Positions 34,453 to 36,042 of a stretch of 36,042 bases of DNA are shown here, in pieces. Position 1 is the stretch's first letter. Each line of letters starts with the position of its first letter. The DNA is from an uncultured Acetatifactor sp. GTDB lineage: Bacteria > Bacillota > Clostridia > Lachnospirales > Lachnospiraceae. The notes under the pieces were generated by a model that made no database searches, was not told the origin of the DNA, and saw only the letters and a program-made list of their open reading frames with translations. The DNA is taken from NCBI GenBank assembly GCA_947594835.1, contig CANQEH010000027.1, positions 1 to 36,042 of the forward strand, read 5' to 3'. The translations under genes were made by a program, and so were the position numbers.

Positions 34453-34500
34453 GACGTTGTTTGGGAGTGATTCACGTTTGGGGAAGCAGGAGCAGTACTT

Positions 34501-35145
34501 ATGAACAGCAAGTTCTTTGACTTAAAAAAGGAGAAGCAGGACAGGATGATCAACGCCGCGCTGAAGGTGTTTGCCCTGAAGGGCTACCGCCATGCCAGCA
34601 CGGACGACATTGTCAGGGAGGCCTCCATCAGCAAGGGACTTCTGTTCCACTACTTTGAGAGCAAGCTGGGCGTATACCAGTTTGTCTACGATTACAGCGT
34701 GCGGTATATGAATCTGGAGCTGCGTTCCACGGTGGATCCCGGGGAGAAGAACCTGTTTGAGGTGCTCAAGCAGACAGAGCGGGCCCGGATGCACGCCATG
34801 CGCGGATACCCCTATATGCAGCAGTTTTTAAACCGCACCGCCGCCGAGGATGTGAGCGAAGCGCTCCTGGCCATCGAGGAAAAGCGCAGTCTTCTGGAAG
34901 AGACTGCGGAGGCCATCGACGGCCAGATAGACTATGGGCTTCTCCCCCGGGGGATCGATGGGGGGAAGCTCAAGAAAATGCTGGATCTTACGGTCAAAGG
35001 GCTGATGACGGAGCGGTTTTTGGACGCCTCCTTCCAGCCGGAAATGCTCTATGTAGAGATCTGCGATTATCTGGATATGATGCGGAGGATCGTGTACGCT
35101 ACTTGCTCATCTGATAGGGAGGATCGGCAGGATAGCCCCCTTTGA
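34501..35145 (+). CDS. TetR/AcrR family transcription regulator
   Basis: 214 residues. The N-terminal helix-turn-helix is standard: KQDRMINAALKVFALKGYRHASTDDIVREASISKGLLFHYFESKLGVYQFVYDY. The C-terminal ligand domain is divergent, so the effector is unknown. The start at 34501 follows AGCAGGAGCAG. The last 47 bp overlap the 3' end of the convergent gene at 35099, so the two mRNAs are complementary there. Confidence 0.92.
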   Translation: MNSKFFDLKKEKQDRMINAALKVFALKGYRHASTDDIVREASISKGLLFHYFESKLGVYQFVYDYSVRYMNLELRSTVDPGEKNLFEVLKQTERARMHAMRGYPYMQQFLNRTAAEDVSEALLAIEEKRSLLEETAEAIDGQIDYGLLPRGIDGGKLKKMLDLTVKGLMTERFLDASFQPEMLYVEICDYLDMMRRIVYATCSSDREDRQDSPL

Positions 35146-35860
35146 GCTTCTGCATCCCGCGCTGGATGGCGTCTTTCGAGTTTTTCCAGTCCGCGTCCTT
35201 GTTGCGGTAATCGAATTTTTCCACCATCCAGGATACGTCTCCTGCAAGCCGCTCCATGTTCTTTTGCATCAGGGGCAGCACGGCGTCGTAAAATTCCTCT
35301 TTTTCCCGGTCGGAAAGCTTGGCGTCTGCGGCCTGGCAGAGATCGCCGAAATGGCTTAAGCAGAAGCCCTTGCCCGTTTTGATCTTTTCCCGGAAGGCCG
35401 CATCCTGTCTCCAGAGGTAGAAAAAGGTGTCCAGATATCTGGCGTAGGTGTCCCGGTATTGGCTGCAGATGTAGCAGGAGGCTTCCTTTTCCCGGATCCA
35501 GGAGACAACGGCGTTGCCGTTTTCCTGTGCTTTTTTGAACTTATCCCGCAGGGAGCTTTTTCCGGGCTGAAAGCCGTTAAACGTCTTTTGCATTTCTCCG
35601 ATGACCCGTTTGTAGTGGGTTTTTAAGATCCAGGCGTTTCCCAGGGTATTCCCGTAGTCAAACATTTGCTGGAAATGTGCCCGGCAGAAGCCGGCCTTGT
35701 CGGTCATCTCGCGGATGTCCGCCTCCATGTAGGAGGAGCCGCTGCCCAGGACGAAGTCCAGAAGATCCCGTTCGATGCTTCTTTGGATGAAGCAGAAGGG
35801 GCATTCGTCGTCGGCGTTCACCGCGTCGTTTAAGGGGATGGTGTAAAGCTGTTCTTTCAT
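35099..35860 (-). CDS. DUF6062-like protein with two CxxC/CxxH sets
   Basis: 253 residues, no signal peptide or membrane helix. Two matching sets of possible metal ligands occur: CPFC (C20, C23) with CRAH (C59, H62), and CYIC (C129, C132) with CLSH (C167, H170). The sets have similar spacing, suggesting an internal duplication with two zinc or iron-sulfur sites. The layout matches DUF6062 proteins of Lachnospiraceae, of unknown function. AAAGGA lies about nine bases before ATG 35860. The 3' end overlaps the TetR gene by 47 bp. Its upstream region holds the tandem repeats. Confidence 0.8.
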   Translation of the reverse strand: MKEQLYTIPLNDAVNADDECPFCFIQRSIERDLLDFVLGSGSSYMEADIREMTDKAGFCRAHFQQMFDYGNTLGNAWILKTHYKRVIGEMQKTFNGFQPGKSSLRDKFKKAQENGNAVVSWIREKEASCYICSQYRDTYARYLDTFFYLWRQDAAFREKIKTGKGFCLSHFGDLCQAADAKLSDREKEEFYDAVLPLMQKNMERLAGDVSWMVEKFDYRNKDADWKNSKDAIQRGMQKLKGGYPADPPYQMSK

Positions 35861-35900
35861 GGCTGGGATCCTTTCTTTCTTCTGCCGTGGGGCGGGGGCG

Positions 35901-36020
35901 GGTTACGGGCAGAGACTCGAAAAACCGCGGGTTTGTGGCGGGTTACGGGCAGAGACTCGAAAAACCGCGGGTTTGTGGCAAGTTACGGGCAGAGACTCGA
36001 AAAACCATGGGTTTTTCGAG
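35901..36020. repeat. 40-bp tandem repeat, about 2.7 copies
   Basis: Units at 35901-35940 and 35941-35980 differ only at the last base. A third begins at 35981, matches for 26 bases with one change, and then diverges into a palindrome at 36006. Each full unit carries an AAACC-GCG-GGTTT inverted repeat. There are no spacers, so this is not a CRISPR. It lies upstream of the DUF6062-like gene and may continue beyond the window. Confidence 0.9.
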
Positions 36021-36021
36021 T
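35995..36021. repeat. 27-bp inverted repeat at the end of the tandem array
   Basis: ACTCGAAAAACC (35995-36006) is separated by ATG from its exact complement GGTTTTTCGAGT (36010-36021). Read in either direction it is a hairpin ending in a T-rich arm, so it might act as a bidirectional terminator or as a repeat-element end. Confidence 0.75.
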
Positions 36022-36042
36022 TCGCTTCGCTCGTCAAGCATC

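Noticed and set aside
35901..36020. CRISPR array.
   Set aside because: The 40-bp units are directly adjacent with no unique spacers, and no cas gene is nearby.

Overview
This window is about 36 kb of GC-rich chromosome. It most resembles a Lachnospiraceae-type (clostridial Firmicute) genome. The inference rests on the gene content: the DapL route to diaminopimelate, an aspS-gatCAB operon behind a T-box, a separate PurO-type IMP cyclohydrolase with a stand-alone AICAR formyltransferase, an ANTAR regulator beside glnA, strong purine-rich ribosome binding sites, and several small families typical of that group (DUF6056-, DUF6062-, DUF6106- and DUF2225-like). I see no tRNA or rRNA gene, insertion sequence, prophage or CRISPR array. 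Nearly all of it is dense housekeeping sequence.

Layout. (1) 1-9373, plus strand: the 3' part of a large surface protein, a prepilin-peptidase-like membrane protein, a family-2 glycosyltransferase, hisC, a DUF368 polyprenyl-phosphate transporter, a methyltransferase, Hsp33 and NAD synthetase, mostly with overlapping or near-touching ends. (2) A small minus-strand membrane protein (9387-9890). (3) 9963-15446: glnA, an ANTAR regulator, dapF, dapL and a DUF6056-like membrane protein. (4) 15518-23092: a T-box leader, then aspS, gatC, gatA, gatB and a GH31 glycosidase. (5) 23109-24580: a divergent pair of lipid-anchored or membrane proteins of unknown function. (6) 24586-29932: guaB with a large leader hairpin, then a ZTP riboswitch driving purO, AICAR formyltransferase and a DHH phosphoesterase. 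(7) 29990-33962: glnS, a DUF2225 protein and a MocR-type regulator. (8) 33974-36042: a small membrane protein, a TetR regulator, a DUF6062-like cysteine/histidine protein and 40-bp tandem repeats at the window edge.

The regulatory RNA is the most interesting part. Three genes (glnA, dapL, gatC) are each preceded by the same architecture: an upstream hairpin, then an H-type pseudoknot whose 11-12 nt hairpin loop pairs perfectly or nearly so with a CAGCGC-type strand 12-14 nt downstream, then the ribosome binding site 13-16 nt before the start codon. Flanking stem sequences differ while pairing is kept. All three genes concern glutamine or glutamate nitrogen. I do not recognise this as a named motif, and it is my best candidate for an undescribed element. 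Other RNA control in the window includes the T-box of aspS, with a GAAC specifier region, and the ZTP riboswitch, whose invariant CCGCCUGGGC is also a terminator arm. There is also a helix that buries the ANTAR gene's Shine-Dalgarno directly after glnA, and a 16-bp perfect hairpin in the guaB leader.

Metabolically the window links nitrogen assimilation (glnA), amide-dependent aminoacyl-tRNA synthesis (GatCAB with a probably non-discriminating AspRS for Asn-tRNA, since a GlnRS is also encoded here), lysine/peptidoglycan precursor synthesis (dapF, dapL), purine synthesis (guaB, purO, AICARFT) and NAD synthesis.
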